In this document: piece by piece, positions 19,212-26,071 of the stretch
How positions within the stretch are numbered: the first letter of the stretch is position 1
How the letters are laid out: each line of letters starts with the position of its first letter
From: a virus
Strand: one strand, 5' to 3'
IMG/VR virus record: IMGVR_UViG_3300032116_014300
Coordinates: 1 to 53,705 of that record
Length of the DNA stretch: 53,705 bases
Made by a program: the position numbers and the translations under genes
The notes under the pieces: model-generated
Told to the model about the DNA's origin: nothing
Database searches by the model: none
Seen by the model: only the letters and a program-made list of their open reading frames with translations

Positions 19212-19865
19212 TTAGATGGTAATAACCTCATTAATATCTAAGATACGAATATTTCCATCAATAACACTGCGGTGCATATGACCACAAATGAAATTTCTGG
19301 GACGTATGGTGTGATAGACTTTAGACATTCGTTGAGCCGATATATCTTCCCACTCATCAGGTAACCCCCAATACTTTGTGTTTAACGGACCAAAATGTGC
19401 GGTGATAGTGAACTTGGGTGGAACATGGGCAATTAAGAAATCCAACTGTCGGTAATTCACATTCTCAACTATTACCTCTGTGTCCTTAGCGGTAATCTGT
19501 TCTTGTTTCCACCACGAGACGTTTTCTTTTCGGTATGCTTTGTCAATACTCTCTCCACCACCAAGGAATCCAAAAAGTTTTTCTTCAATTTCCATGACAG
19601 TTCCACGAGGGATGTAAAATAAGTTACCAACCACATTGTGAATTCCTTCTCCAAATGTGGAAATATAATTAAAGTCTTCGTGGTTTCCGTCTATTGCAAG
19701 AATGCGACATGGATAGTTTTCAAAGAGGTCTGTCCATAGTCGGATATTCTCTGGATAAAACCCGAAGTCACCGACTTGGACAACTGTGTCGTCGGGAGTT
19801 ACATGTTTTTTTAATGTTTCAAGCCGCATGAACTCCCCATGTAAATCACCGACTACATAAATCAT
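19212..19865 (-). CDS. Calcineurin-like metallophosphoesterase (217 aa)
   Basis: All signature blocks of the two-metal phosphoesterase fold are visible: GDLHG (6-10), VQVGDFGFYP (about 30-39), IDGNHEDF (about 58-65), IAHVPP (about 145-150) and CGHMHR (about 194-199). Family members hydrolyse phosphomonoesters or diesters, including nucleotides and phosphoproteins; this phage enzyme's substrate cannot be told. It lies between membrane-protein genes on the minus strand. Confidence 0.88.
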   Translation of the reverse strand: MIYVVGDLHGEFMRLETLKKHVTPDDTVVQVGDFGFYPENIRLWTDLFENYPCRILAIDGNHEDFNYISTFGEGIHNVVGNLFYIPRGTVMEIEEKLFGFLGGGESIDKAYRKENVSWWKQEQITAKDTEVIVENVNYRQLDFLIAHVPPKFTITAHFGPLNTKYWGLPDEWEDISAQRMSKVYHTIRPRNFICGHMHRSVIDGNIRILDINEVITI

Positions 19866-19878
19866 ACGAACCTCTTAT

Positions 19879-20253
19879 TTATTTTTTGATAACAGTCTTG
19901 GTGACCGCGTTGACACCCATTGCACTTAATGCAACAGTCAAACCGGCCACGGTGGTTTCTAGTGCAGAAATATCGGGATTAATCAACAACCCAGTCTTTA
20001 CACTGACCCACGTTGCTGCTTGTGCGAAGGCGACTGCGACCAACGCCTTGACTGGACCAGGTAGTGCGGCAACCTGTGTTGACGCCTTCTTTGCTAAATC
20101 CACAGCAAACTTGGTGATCACGGATAATCCTAATGCAACGAGTGTTGTAACTTGAGTTCCTACTTGGGTTCCAACTGTAGTCGCCAAACTATCGGCGGCA
20201 ACTTGGATGGTATCTACGGCAGATGTTGCAACTACGAGTGTGTCTTGTATCAT
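19879..20253 (-). CDS. Ala/Val/Thr-rich membrane protein (124 aa)
   Basis: A strongly hydrophobic, Ala/Thr/Val-rich protein with two or three probable membrane segments (about 34-52, 65-85 and 98-118) ending TVIKK. Low-complexity composition makes any family call unsafe. It may be a membrane or lysis-associated protein. Confidence 0.5.
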   Translation of the reverse strand: MIQDTLVVATSAVDTIQVAADSLATTVGTQVGTQVTTLVALGLSVITKFAVDLAKKASTQVAALPGPVKALVAVAFAQAATWVSVKTGLLINPDISALETTVAGLTVALSAMGVNAVTKTVIKK

Positions 20254-20264
20254 ATAATACTCCG

Positions 20265-20528
20265 TTAAGGGTTAGTAGACTTTGTGACCACTTCGTACAG
20301 ATTTTCATACTCCTCGTGAAGCTGTACTTCTTCACTAAAATTCTGCTTATGATAGGTTTTGGCAAGTTTGGAAAACACCTTTTTATTTAAATCCAACTCC
20401 TTACAAATATCATTCTTGACATTTTTTTGTAAATCCTTTTCCGCTTCCATTCTGGACATAGACGTACTGATATCCTTCAATGCGCCTAACAACTTGATCT
20501 TATCATTTGGTCCTAACGTGTTTAACAT
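20265..20528 (-). CDS. DsbA-like DNA-binding protein (87 aa)
   Basis: The C-terminal half KELDLNKKVFSKLAKTYHKQ followed by an acidic LHEEYENLYEVV resembles T4 DsbA, a double-stranded DNA-binding protein that modulates late promoters. T4 DsbA has about the same length and a related FNRLLALYHK-type segment. With two gp55-like sigma factors in this window, a role in late transcription fits. Similarity is judged from memory of the T4 protein. Confidence 0.6.
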   Translation of the reverse strand: MLNTLGPNDKIKLLGALKDISTSMSRMEAEKDLQKNVKNDICKELDLNKKVFSKLAKTYHKQNFSEEVQLHEEYENLYEVVTKSTNP

Positions 20529-20541
20529 AATAACCTCTTAT

Positions 20542-20934
20542 TTAAAGTTTGACTATCGTTGCCGCCGCATGAAACATTCCGGCGGCTTTCTCCAACTCCA
20601 CCAACTTTGACTTATCGTCCATTACATCTTTGTACAACATTTCTATTTCATGTGCGTAATATAGTTTATTGGTATAATCTACCAATTGATCTTGTGGTAA
20701 TACCCCGTCCAATACTCTGGACATGTTTATTGCAAAGTGTTTCATTCGTTCACATGCCCCGTGCGGGACTTCATTATTTTTAAATTTTATGACTACTTCG
20801 TCCAACGTCAACGCAACTTCTGTTAAAAAAAGACATGCTTTGCTCCTTTTTAACTCATTTAAATTTTTTGCTGATTGAATAGCGGTGAGAATTCCAGACG
20901 CTACTCCCACGATGAGCGATATCGTCTCCAACAT
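20542..20934 (-). CDS. Hypothetical protein with N-terminal hydrophobic segment (130 aa)
   Basis: Starts MLETISLIVGVASGILTAI, a hydrophobic helix, followed by a mostly helical charged body (Lys/Glu/Leu) with three Cys. A GTG four codons upstream (20946) is an alternative, but the ATG at 20934 has GGGTG upstream. It overlaps the DUF1289-like gene by 34 bases. Function unknown. Confidence 0.5.
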   Translation of the reverse strand: MLETISLIVGVASGILTAIQSAKNLNELKRSKACLFLTEVALTLDEVVIKFKNNEVPHGACERMKHFAINMSRVLDGVLPQDQLVDYTNKLYYAHEIEMLYKDVMDDKSKLVELEKAAGMFHAAATIVKL

Positions 20935-21074
20935 ATTTTCACCCACACTAAAATTTTAACGAAACTGGATGAACCTTTCCACTGTTTAATTTCTCCCGTT
21001 GAACGTCTGCATCCTGTACAATATCCGTTACTGTTCAATTTACAAATTTTAAGACATGGTGATTTTATATCCAT
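20901..21074 (-). CDS. DUF1289-like small Cys protein (57 aa)
   Basis: MDIKSPCLKICKLNSNGYC continues with TGCRRSTGEIKQW: four Cys (7, 11, 19 and 22) and the E-I-x-x-W ending match the DUF1289 family, in which the cysteines probably bind a metal or iron-sulfur cluster. The C-terminal part after W32 departs from the family (basic, Trp-rich). It overlaps genes at both ends (10 bases upstream, 34 downstream). The function of DUF1289 is not known. Confidence 0.6.
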   Translation of the reverse strand: MDIKSPCLKICKLNSNGYCTGCRRSTGEIKQWKGSSSFVKILVWVKICWRRYRSSWE

Positions 21075-21343
21075 CGTGCAATTCCAATGAGATCAATTAA
21101 CAACCATGTTAAATTGACAATAACCATTGGACGATCATGCTTCAACCAAAAACTATGTAACATGCCACCGTGACCAAAAAAGAAAAACGTATAGGGGATG
21201 AACGGAGGAATATACGGAATACGACCCGCTAACATCACCCCTCCTATAATTAACAAGAAAACTGCCCACCATTTCCGTTTGACAATAATATGTTCTTCGG
21301 TTTCTGTTAAGATTTTTGGCACATCAGATAAAATATATTTCAC
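21065..21343 (-). CDS. Multi-span membrane protein (92 aa)
   Basis: Two or three hydrophobic segments (about 24-42, 46-62 and 73-90) with aromatic-rich PYTFFFFGHGG in the middle. It overlaps the A1S_2505-like gene upstream by ATGA and the DUF1289-like gene downstream by 10 bases. No family is recognised. Confidence 0.5.
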   Translation of the reverse strand: MKYILSDVPKILTETEEHIIVKRKWWAVFLLIIGGVMLAGRIPYIPPFIPYTFFFFGHGGMLHSFWLKHDRPMVIVNLTWLLIDLIGIARWI

Positions 21344-21696
21344 TTATAATTTCTCCACCCAACAGGTAAAATACAATTCATTGGCGCAGTTCTAAACATG
21401 GGAGCAATGTCCGCTTCATCATATCCACCAAGACCACATCCAATCTGCGTAACTTGAAATGTGATGTCTGGGTTTAATTCTGCATATCGAAGCATCTTAT
21501 CCACGTAGGATTTTATTTTATTTAACGGTAAAAATTTAAAATTTTCGTCTTTGACGGGAATAGCAAAACTACTACCTTGTAATCCATATCCCTCGCCATA
21601 AACTGCACCATGATCTTCGTAGGCACGTAATGCAGTACCCGTCGTGTGCCTACCTTCTACATTACTTGAAAATACAAATACTCTTTTATTCTGCAT
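21340..21696 (-). CDS. A1S_2505-like phage protein (118 aa)
   Basis: VFVFSSNVEGRHTTGTALRA, GEGYGLQGSSFAIPVKD and TQIGCGLGGYDEADIAPMF are conserved blocks of a small protein family found in many phages and bacteria (A1S_2505-type non-structural protein). The Gly-rich loops and internal order resemble a macro-domain-like fold, which binds ADP-ribose or nucleotides, but that is inference. Confidence 0.75.
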   Translation of the reverse strand: MQNKRVFVFSSNVEGRHTTGTALRAYEDHGAVYGEGYGLQGSSFAIPVKDENFKFLPLNKIKSYVDKMLRYAELNPDITFQVTQIGCGLGGYDEADIAPMFRTAPMNCILPVGWRNYK

Positions 21697-21716
21697 AAGT
21701 GTCTCCTATATAACAG

Positions 21717-21799
21717 AGAACGGAGCCGGATTCGAACCGGCGTGGGATTACTCCTAGAGTTTTGCAGACTCCTGCTTTCAGCCACTCAGCCATCCGTTC
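21717..21799 (-). tRNA. tRNA-Cys(GCA) with class II variable arm
   Basis: Acceptor GAACGGA/TCCGTTC, anticodon arm GGAGT-CTGCAAA-ACTCT, T arm GCCGG-TTCGAAT-CCGGC, discriminator T (a Cys identity base). The variable arm is about 14 nt with a GGA/TCC stem, and the D arm is Ser-like. Confidence 0.85.
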
Positions 21800-21800
21800 A

Positions 21801-22262
21801 TTATCGTTCGTTATGAACCTCAAATTCTGTGAATACTAATTCTATATCCGAATATCCCTGCGTTGCTAATTCATTTTTTAAAATATCTTCTGCCATCACC
21901 ACCAACATTTTTTCAAAGTTCGTCACAATTCCTTCTTCAATTTTACTAGTCATATTTAATTTGGTCACATCGTTTTTACATAATGTTTCCGTCCAATCTG
22001 TGAGAGGCCATAATAAACAATGTACCATCTCATGAATAGCAATTGACACCACATCATAATGACTAAGTTCTCCTAACTGTTTCGTATTACACCGAATTAC
22101 CGCTTCTTTATACTCCGGCGATGCTTCACAGTCTGCGGTATTCTTCATACGACTGGAATATCGTACAATGATCCGCCAATCCCTTAAATTCAAATATGGT
22201 TGGAGAATTTCAACTGTCTTGGCGAACAATATTTTCTTTGTTATACGTTTCTTCCGTGGCAT
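21801..22262 (-). CDS. SprT-like zinc metallopeptidase (153 aa)
   Basis: SIAIHEMVHCLLWPL (about 73-87) contains HEMVH, the HExxH zinc motif, in a helix context like SprT/zincin proteins; a downstream EEG (about 112) may supply the third ligand. The N-terminus is basic and the layout fits the small phage SprT-like family. SprT proteins in bacteria and eukaryotes act on DNA-protein crosslinks; a role in clearing host or phage DNA-bound proteins is inference. tRNA-Cys starts 2 bases from its stop. Confidence 0.75.
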   Translation of the reverse strand: MPRKKRITKKILFAKTVEILQPYLNLRDWRIIVRYSSRMKNTADCEASPEYKEAVIRCNTKQLGELSHYDVVSIAIHEMVHCLLWPLTDWTETLCKNDVTKLNMTSKIEEGIVTNFEKMLVVMAEDILKNELATQGYSDIELVFTEFEVHNER

Positions 22263-22282
22263 TTGAAATCCCCAAGTGGTAT

Positions 22283-22492
22283 TTACAACGGTTTAATTTT
22301 GTTTAACACCTCGTCTATTTTCTTCTGAACTTCTTCACTACAATGATTATATATATCTATGAGACGGGTTTCTAGGTACCACGCTCTCATGAATAATTGC
22401 CTAGTTTGTTTCGTACGAGTTCGGTATTTTATTGATAATACTATAGTTACAATAACTAATATAATGTTCATACTGATAGAATATTTTAACAT
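22283..22492 (-). CDS. Single-span membrane protein (69 aa)
   Basis: One N-terminal membrane segment (about residues 5-22), a basic stretch (RTRTKQTRQ), and a charged helical C-terminus. AAAGGAAC precedes the ATG, with the promoter at 22521-22549 directly upstream. It is the first gene of the minus-strand block reading leftward from the divergent promoter region. Function unknown. Confidence 0.55.
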   Translation of the reverse strand: MLKYSISMNIILVIVTIVLSIKYRTRTKQTRQLFMRAWYLETRLIDIYNHCSEEVQKKIDEVLNKIKPL

Positions 22493-22520
22493 ATGTTCCT
22501 TTTGGACAGAATTTCTATAT

Positions 22521-22549
22521 AGTATAACCTTAAAATTGTTTTATGTCAA
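22521..22549 (-). promoter_or_regulatory. Sigma70-type promoter, left arm of divergent pair
   Basis: TTGACA (22544-22549), 17-bp spacer ending AGGT, TATACT (22521-22526) on the minus strand. It drives the leftward genes from 22492. Confidence 0.75.
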
Positions 22550-22573
22550 GACCCCTACTTATAAAAAAATAAA

Positions 22574-22600
22574 TTGGACTTGACAACTATAGGTTATGAT
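22574..22600 (+). promoter_or_regulatory. Plus-strand promoter, right arm of divergent pair
   Basis: TTGGAC (22574-22579) and AGGT-TATGAT (22591-22600) with a short 15-bp spacer; a better TTGACA at 22580-22585 is too close to this -10. It precedes the first plus-strand gene of the right half. Confidence 0.45.
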
Positions 22601-22632
22601 ATTAAGTTAAAAAAACATTCAGGAGGACACCT

Positions 22633-22857
22633 ATGAGTAATTCTAAATTAGAACGTTATATAGTCTATGCAAAGTTAACCGTATGGGGAGAATCTCCTGA
22701 AGATGCGTTAGATTACGCGTATACTGCCGTTGACAACTCAGATTTGTTAACGCAAGACGGTATCGTTGGAATTGAAATTATTGACGATACCGACAGTATA
22801 GAACTCGTAGACGAGGATAATGGTTATGGAGATGACGAAGAGTCGGAAGATTATTAA
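22633..22857 (+). CDS. Acidic hypothetical protein (74 aa)
   Basis: A small, strongly acidic protein (ends EDNGYGDDEESEDY) with KLERYIVYAKLTVWGESPED at the start. A full AGGAGG ribosome site lies 8 bases before the ATG. It is the first gene of the plus-strand half, after the divergent promoter region. Function unknown; the acidic tail is typical of early phage regulatory or DNA-mimic proteins, though nothing more is shown. Confidence 0.6.
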   Translation: MSNSKLERYIVYAKLTVWGESPEDALDYAYTAVDNSDLLTQDGIVGIEIIDDTDSIELVDEDNGYGDDEESEDY

Positions 22858-23071
22858 AGATGTAGTATTTTATGGCGCCGTTCTTGTGGCAGTTGTTGCT
22901 GCAAATACGGTGCGTAAAAAGTATAATGAGAATGTTGCAGTAGCAGACGGTGTTAGACAGAAATCAATTTGCCCGGCACTATTGAGTATTAGTCGGTCTG
23001 CTCGTGATACTCTGATTGTGATGAAAGCTGAACCGTTGTGTAATGGATTTGTTTTGGATAGTTTAAAGTAA
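22826..23071 (+). CDS. Small membrane protein (81 aa)
   Basis: MEMTKSRKIIKDVVFYGAVLVAVV is basic then hydrophobic, one membrane span, followed by a mixed C-terminus with two Cys. ATGs at 22820, 22826 and 22832 are possible; GAGG at 22813 favours 22826. It overlaps the end of the acidic gene. Function unknown. Confidence 0.5.
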   Translation: MEMTKSRKIIKDVVFYGAVLVAVVAANTVRKKYNENVAVADGVRQKSICPALLSISRSARDTLIVMKAEPLCNGFVLDSLK

Positions 23072-23076
23072 ACATA

Positions 23077-23084
23077 CTATTTAT
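23077..23084 (+). promoter_or_regulatory. Candidate late promoter motif CTATTTAT
   Basis: CTATTTAT lies 26 bases before the ATG at 23111, the spacing seen at other candidate late sites. Confidence 0.35.
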
Positions 23085-23110
23085 TATTAGTAGTATAAAC
23101 GGAGTTGGAT

Positions 23111-23314
23111 ATGGATAAAAAATCGTGTACAAATCAACATCCGTTATGTGCAACAATTGTGTTTTTTTCTGGGTGTACCCTTGGTGCGTATTTCCAACAC
23201 ACCGGGGGTATGACCCACGATTTTGTAGTTATTGGTACCGCAACACTAGCGTTTTATTTAACACAAGTTATTAATCTCAATCCAATAAAAGCGTTATGTA
23301 AAAAAATCAAATAA
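23111..23314 (+). CDS. Two-span membrane protein (67 aa)
   Basis: Starts MDKKSCTNQHPLCATIVFFSG. Two hydrophobic segments (about 14-30 and 37-54) and a basic tail KALCKKIK, with four Cys. GGAG lies 6 bases before the ATG; a TTG two codons upstream is less likely. A 9-bp inverted repeat (23310-23318 with 23333-23341) overlaps its stop. Function unknown. Confidence 0.55.
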   Translation: MDKKSCTNQHPLCATIVFFSGCTLGAYFQHTGGMTHDFVVIGTATLAFYLTQVINLNPIKALCKKIK

Positions 23315-23355
23315 GGTTTTTTGTAGTTTCGTAACCTTATTGATTGGAAGACAAC

Positions 23356-23706
23356 ATGACTTTGGTTGATAATTTTGGAGAATTTAACTCTGCAATATAT
23401 GGGACTGTCGGCGCATTATTGGCAGGAGCAGTAATCCAATATATTAACAAATTTGTAAACAGAAAAAAAGAAAATTTAGAAGAACATTTGTCATTACGTA
23501 AAGAACTTCGTGAAGAACTTGATACGGTAAAAGAAGAGTTGCATGAATTACAAAAGGCACTCGATGAATGGAAAGAAAAATACTATCATCAAGTAGAAAT
23601 CACAAACAAGTTAAAAGCTGAAGTTTTACGGTTGAAGGATGAAGTAGAAGAATATAAAATAATTAGTGGAGTGTACAAAACCGTTAAACCGCAGAATGAT
23701 GATTGA
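23356..23706 (+). CDS. Membrane-anchored coiled-coil protein (116 aa)
   Basis: An N-terminal segment (about residues 9-30, FNSAIYGTVGALLAGAVIQYI) is followed by a long Glu/Lys-rich coiled coil (about 32-102). GGAAG lies before the ATG at 23356. Topology resembles inner-membrane spanins or membrane scaffolds; the name cannot be given. Confidence 0.55.
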   Translation: MTLVDNFGEFNSAIYGTVGALLAGAVIQYINKFVNRKKENLEEHLSLRKELREELDTVKEELHELQKALDEWKEKYYHQVEITNKLKAEVLRLKDEVEEYKIISGVYKTVKPQNDD

Positions 23707-23730
23707 TACCCCTTGACAAAAGGAAGTTAC

Positions 23731-24165
23731 ATGACTATTGTAGAAACAGTTTTTGTAGTGTCTACCGTGTTTAATGTTTTATGTATGTTTTTAATTTTTG
23801 TCGTATTTGCTAATATGATTAAAATAAAAACATTAATAGAACAAATGCACATGGGACTTGGTGGTGTTGTAGGAAAAGTAGTTGCCATAGAACAAACCAC
23901 AAATAAAATGGCACAAAGTTTTACAGAATTTATTAAAATGGCAGAAGCAGTTGTAGATAGAATGGATGACGATGAGAGGATATCATCAATTTATAAGACT
24001 AGTGATGGAAAATTTTCAGCAAGAACTCTGGACGAATTAATTAATAAAATCCGTAGTAGTGGAGAAGAGTCTGAATATTTTTCATCGGACGAGTTGGACA
24101 AACTAAAAAATTTATTTTCAGAAGATGAAGATCTTTTTGATGACGAGGACGATGAAAATTCATGA
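23731..24165 (+). CDS. Membrane protein with acidic tail (144 aa)
   Basis: MTIVETVFVVSTVFNVLCMF begins one long membrane segment. A middle helical part and a very acidic C-terminus (SEDEDLFDDEDDENS) follow. AAAGGAAG precedes the ATG at 23731; the frame opens 6 codons earlier. A TTGACA at 23713 has only a weak -10 and is not called. Function unknown. Confidence 0.55.
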   Translation: MTIVETVFVVSTVFNVLCMFLIFVVFANMIKIKTLIEQMHMGLGGVVGKVVAIEQTTNKMAQSFTEFIKMAEAVVDRMDDDERISSIYKTSDGKFSARTLDELINKIRSSGEESEYFSSDELDKLKNLFSEDEDLFDDEDDENS

Positions 24166-24344
24166 TAATGAATGAAAAACAATTGCAGTCTTTACTTAAA
24201 AAGACGCAAAAGAAATCAGAAGAAAATCTTGCTAAAAAACAAAGATTAGCAAACAAATTAGCACCAAAAGAACCAGTTGTAGAAGAAAATACGGAAGCAA
24301 CCGATATCTTTCGGGAAATGAAAAAACTTCCATTTAGTGAATAA
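24162..24344 (+). CDS. Small Lys/Glu-rich protein (60 aa)
   Basis: Overlaps the preceding gene by ATGA and starts MIMNEKQLQSLLKKTQKKS. It is helical and charged, without membrane segments, ending REMKKLPFSE. It is probably translated by coupling. Function unknown. Confidence 0.5.
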   Translation: MIMNEKQLQSLLKKTQKKSEENLAKKQRLANKLAPKEPVVEENTEATDIFREMKKLPFSE

Positions 24345-24485
24345 GTAAGCTTACAAGATCGCGATCACAACTTTAATTTAATAATACGTTATTCATACGT
24401 AGTTGTAAACGTATGTCTATATAAATGCGTCTTATAAAAGAAAAAGTACCAAAAAGAAAAGTTTAAAAACGTTATAAACAATATT

Positions 24486-24821
24486 ATGATAATATTAGAA
24501 AAGTTTGGTAAAGGTTGGAGAGATAAGTTTGAGGATAAGTTACAAACGTTATTCAGTAAACTTCCAGATATAACACTTAATAATATAGAACGTTATAAGG
24601 GAATGTTAAGAATTAATATTCAATCCCTTGACAAAGGTACGCAATACATAGTAGATTGTGTTACCTACGTCATAGAACGTGAATCGGTACGTACCTGTGA
24701 GTTATGTGGTGCATATGGATTCAGACGCCAACATGACGAGTGGATGCTAGAAACGAAGTGCCTATGTCTCCCGTGTTATACAATAGAAATTGATAACACA
24801 CTTTCTCAACAAAACAAGTAG
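24486..24821 (+). CDS. Zinc-finger-like hypothetical protein (111 aa)
   Basis: RTCELCGAYGFRRQHDEWML and TKCLCLPC give paired Cys (C-x-x-C near residue 71 and C-x-C-x-x-C near 93), like a small zinc-binding family widespread in phages and bacteria that carries a C-x-x-C-G-x-x-G-x-x-R block. The N-terminal half is helical. No catalytic role can be assigned. The gap 24345-24485 upstream holds two palindromes (GTAAGCTTAC, GATCGCGATC) and AT-rich sequence. Confidence 0.55.
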   Translation: MIILEKFGKGWRDKFEDKLQTLFSKLPDITLNNIERYKGMLRINIQSLDKGTQYIVDCVTYVIERESVRTCELCGAYGFRRQHDEWMLETKCLCLPCYTIEIDNTLSQQNK

Positions 24822-24832
24822 TAGAGGATTTT

Positions 24833-25069
24833 ATGTTTTACACAGAAGAAGATGTACAGCCAGTAGTTGACATGGCGACTGAATTGTTTGGTACGGTTGG
24901 TTCCATGTCTGCGGAAAAGAATGTATTGAAGAATATTGTTATTTTCAGTAAGCAGTATGGTAAGTTGTGGTATGGGGATATTGAAGATCAGATGGAAAAC
25001 ATTCATACTAAGTGTAATCAAATTGCACAAAAATTTAGTATTAGTGTAGAACCCATTAATGACGTATAA
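24833..25069 (+). CDS. Hypothetical protein (78 aa)
   Basis: A soluble helical protein starting MFYTEEDVQPVVDMATELFG. AGAGGA lies 6 bases before the ATG, and the gene follows the zinc-finger-like gene after 11 bases. No family is recognised. Confidence 0.5.
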   Translation: MFYTEEDVQPVVDMATELFGTVGSMSAEKNVLKNIVIFSKQYGKLWYGDIEDQMENIHTKCNQIAQKFSISVEPINDV

Positions 25070-25079
25070 AAATTACCCC

Positions 25080-25108
25080 TTGACAACTCAGGTTGTATTA
25101 GTTACACT
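25080..25108 (+). promoter_or_regulatory. Sigma70-type promoter
   Basis: TTGACA (25080-25085), 17-bp spacer, TACACT (25103-25108), followed by an 80-nt leader with a GCAAGG/CCTTGC hairpin (25127-25161) before the gene at 25190. Confidence 0.7.
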
Positions 25109-25189
25109 ATAAAAGTGTCATGTGAAGCAAGGCACAGACATATTAAAATAATAGTCCTTGCAAAAAACTACTAACTGTAGAGGTTATGT

Positions 25190-25498
25190 ATGCACAACAC
25201 AAATTCAACAAAGCGTTTCACTGTTAAGACCTACACCCCGGCAGAGTTTGATCGTACCGCTAGCCGCATGCGGAGTTGGCTGTATAGTCTCGCCCGTCGG
25301 CGTTCAACTGGTACCGTGACTGCTGATGACGTTCACACCTATCTCGACCGTGAAGGTGTCCGTCCACAGCAGGTTCGTACCCGCCTCTCGTTCATCAATT
25401 CAGTTCTTCGTGAACCGAATTTTGATCGTGCCGGTGTAACGAATTCGACCCGTCCAGCAGCACGTGGTCGTGCCATCACGGAGTGGACGATTGCATAA
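25190..25498 (+). CDS. Basic Arg-rich protein, GC-rich gene (102 aa)
   Basis: Arg- and Thr-rich with SRMRSWLYSLARRRSTGTVT and AARGRAITEWTIA. It is clearly richer in G+C and in CGN Arg codons than its AT-rich neighbours, suggesting different origin or high expression. It has its own promoter (25080-25108), a long leader, and a strong terminator downstream. A DNA- or RNA-binding role is likely from charge, but no family is recognised. Confidence 0.55.
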   Translation: MHNTNSTKRFTVKTYTPAEFDRTASRMRSWLYSLARRRSTGTVTADDVHTYLDREGVRPQQVRTRLSFINSVLREPNFDRAGVTNSTRPAARGRAITEWTIA

Positions 25499-25540
25499 GT
25501 AAAATGTTGTTTTAAAAAACAACTATAATACTTATCAGAA

Positions 25541-25580
25541 TAGAAATGGGGAGTTATATCCTCATTTCTATTTTGTCTTT
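25541..25580 (+). terminator. Rho-independent terminator
   Basis: A 12-bp stem (25541-25552 with 25559-25570, one G-T pair) with a 6-nt loop is followed by TTTTGTCTTTT. It ends the transcript of the GC-rich basic protein gene. Confidence 0.75.
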
Positions 25581-25595
25581 TGTATGAGGATGCAC

Positions 25596-26066
25596 ATGAA
25601 CGAATGTGATCAATTAGAAAAAGAAATAAACAAGTTAAAGTATGAATTATCAGTGGTAATTCCCAACGATATACAAACATCTATTCAACTGGGAGACTTA
25701 TCAGAGAATTCAGAGTTTTGCGAAGTACTGTCTAGGCAATATGTTGCAAATATTAGGTTATCTCAACTTACGCAACGATTGAGTGTTTGCAAAGAATTTA
25801 CGGCACATGCAATTATACCTGATGTAGTAAACATCGGATCGTTGGTGCGTGTTAGTTGTAAAGAAACCAAAAAGAAAAATGTGTTTAAATTGATAATATC
25901 GGAATTGTCCGACGTACAGTCTGATAAGTTTAGTGAAATCACGTTGCAGTCGCCATTAGGTAAAGCCTTAAAAGGTAGAAAAGTAAAAGATGAAGTATTT
26001 GTGTTTCTGCCTACGGGAAAAGTAACTTATAAAATCTTGGATATATTAACTATGGATGATTTATAA
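25596..26066 (+). CDS. GreA-like transcript elongation factor (156 aa)
   Basis: A phage homologue of bacterial GreA/GreB, which enter the RNA polymerase secondary channel and stimulate RNA cleavage in backtracked complexes. The N-terminal coiled-coil hairpin carries LGDLSENSEF (about 32-41), with the catalytic Asp34 and Glu37 retained. The C-terminal FKBP-like domain shows LQSPLGKALKGRKVKDEV and the P-x-G-x-x-x-Y-x-I ending. Its length matches bacterial GreA (about 158). The start at 25596 follows GAGG by 6 bases; ATGs at 25584 and 25590 are in frame. It lies just before the tmRNA. Confidence 0.82.
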   Translation: MNECDQLEKEINKLKYELSVVIPNDIQTSIQLGDLSENSEFCEVLSRQYVANIRLSQLTQRLSVCKEFTAHAIIPDVVNIGSLVRVSCKETKKKNVFKLIISELSDVQSDKFSEITLQSPLGKALKGRKVKDEVFVFLPTGKVTYKILDILTMDDL

Positions 26067-26071
26067 CTTAC

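Noticed and set aside
23310-23341. 9-bp inverted repeat as a terminator
   Set aside because: It has no following T-run and the downstream gene is closely spaced, so a terminator cannot be claimed.
23713-23741. TTGACA with TATTGT 17 bp downstream as a promoter
   Set aside because: The -10 is weak and lies inside the following gene, and no AGGT precedes it.
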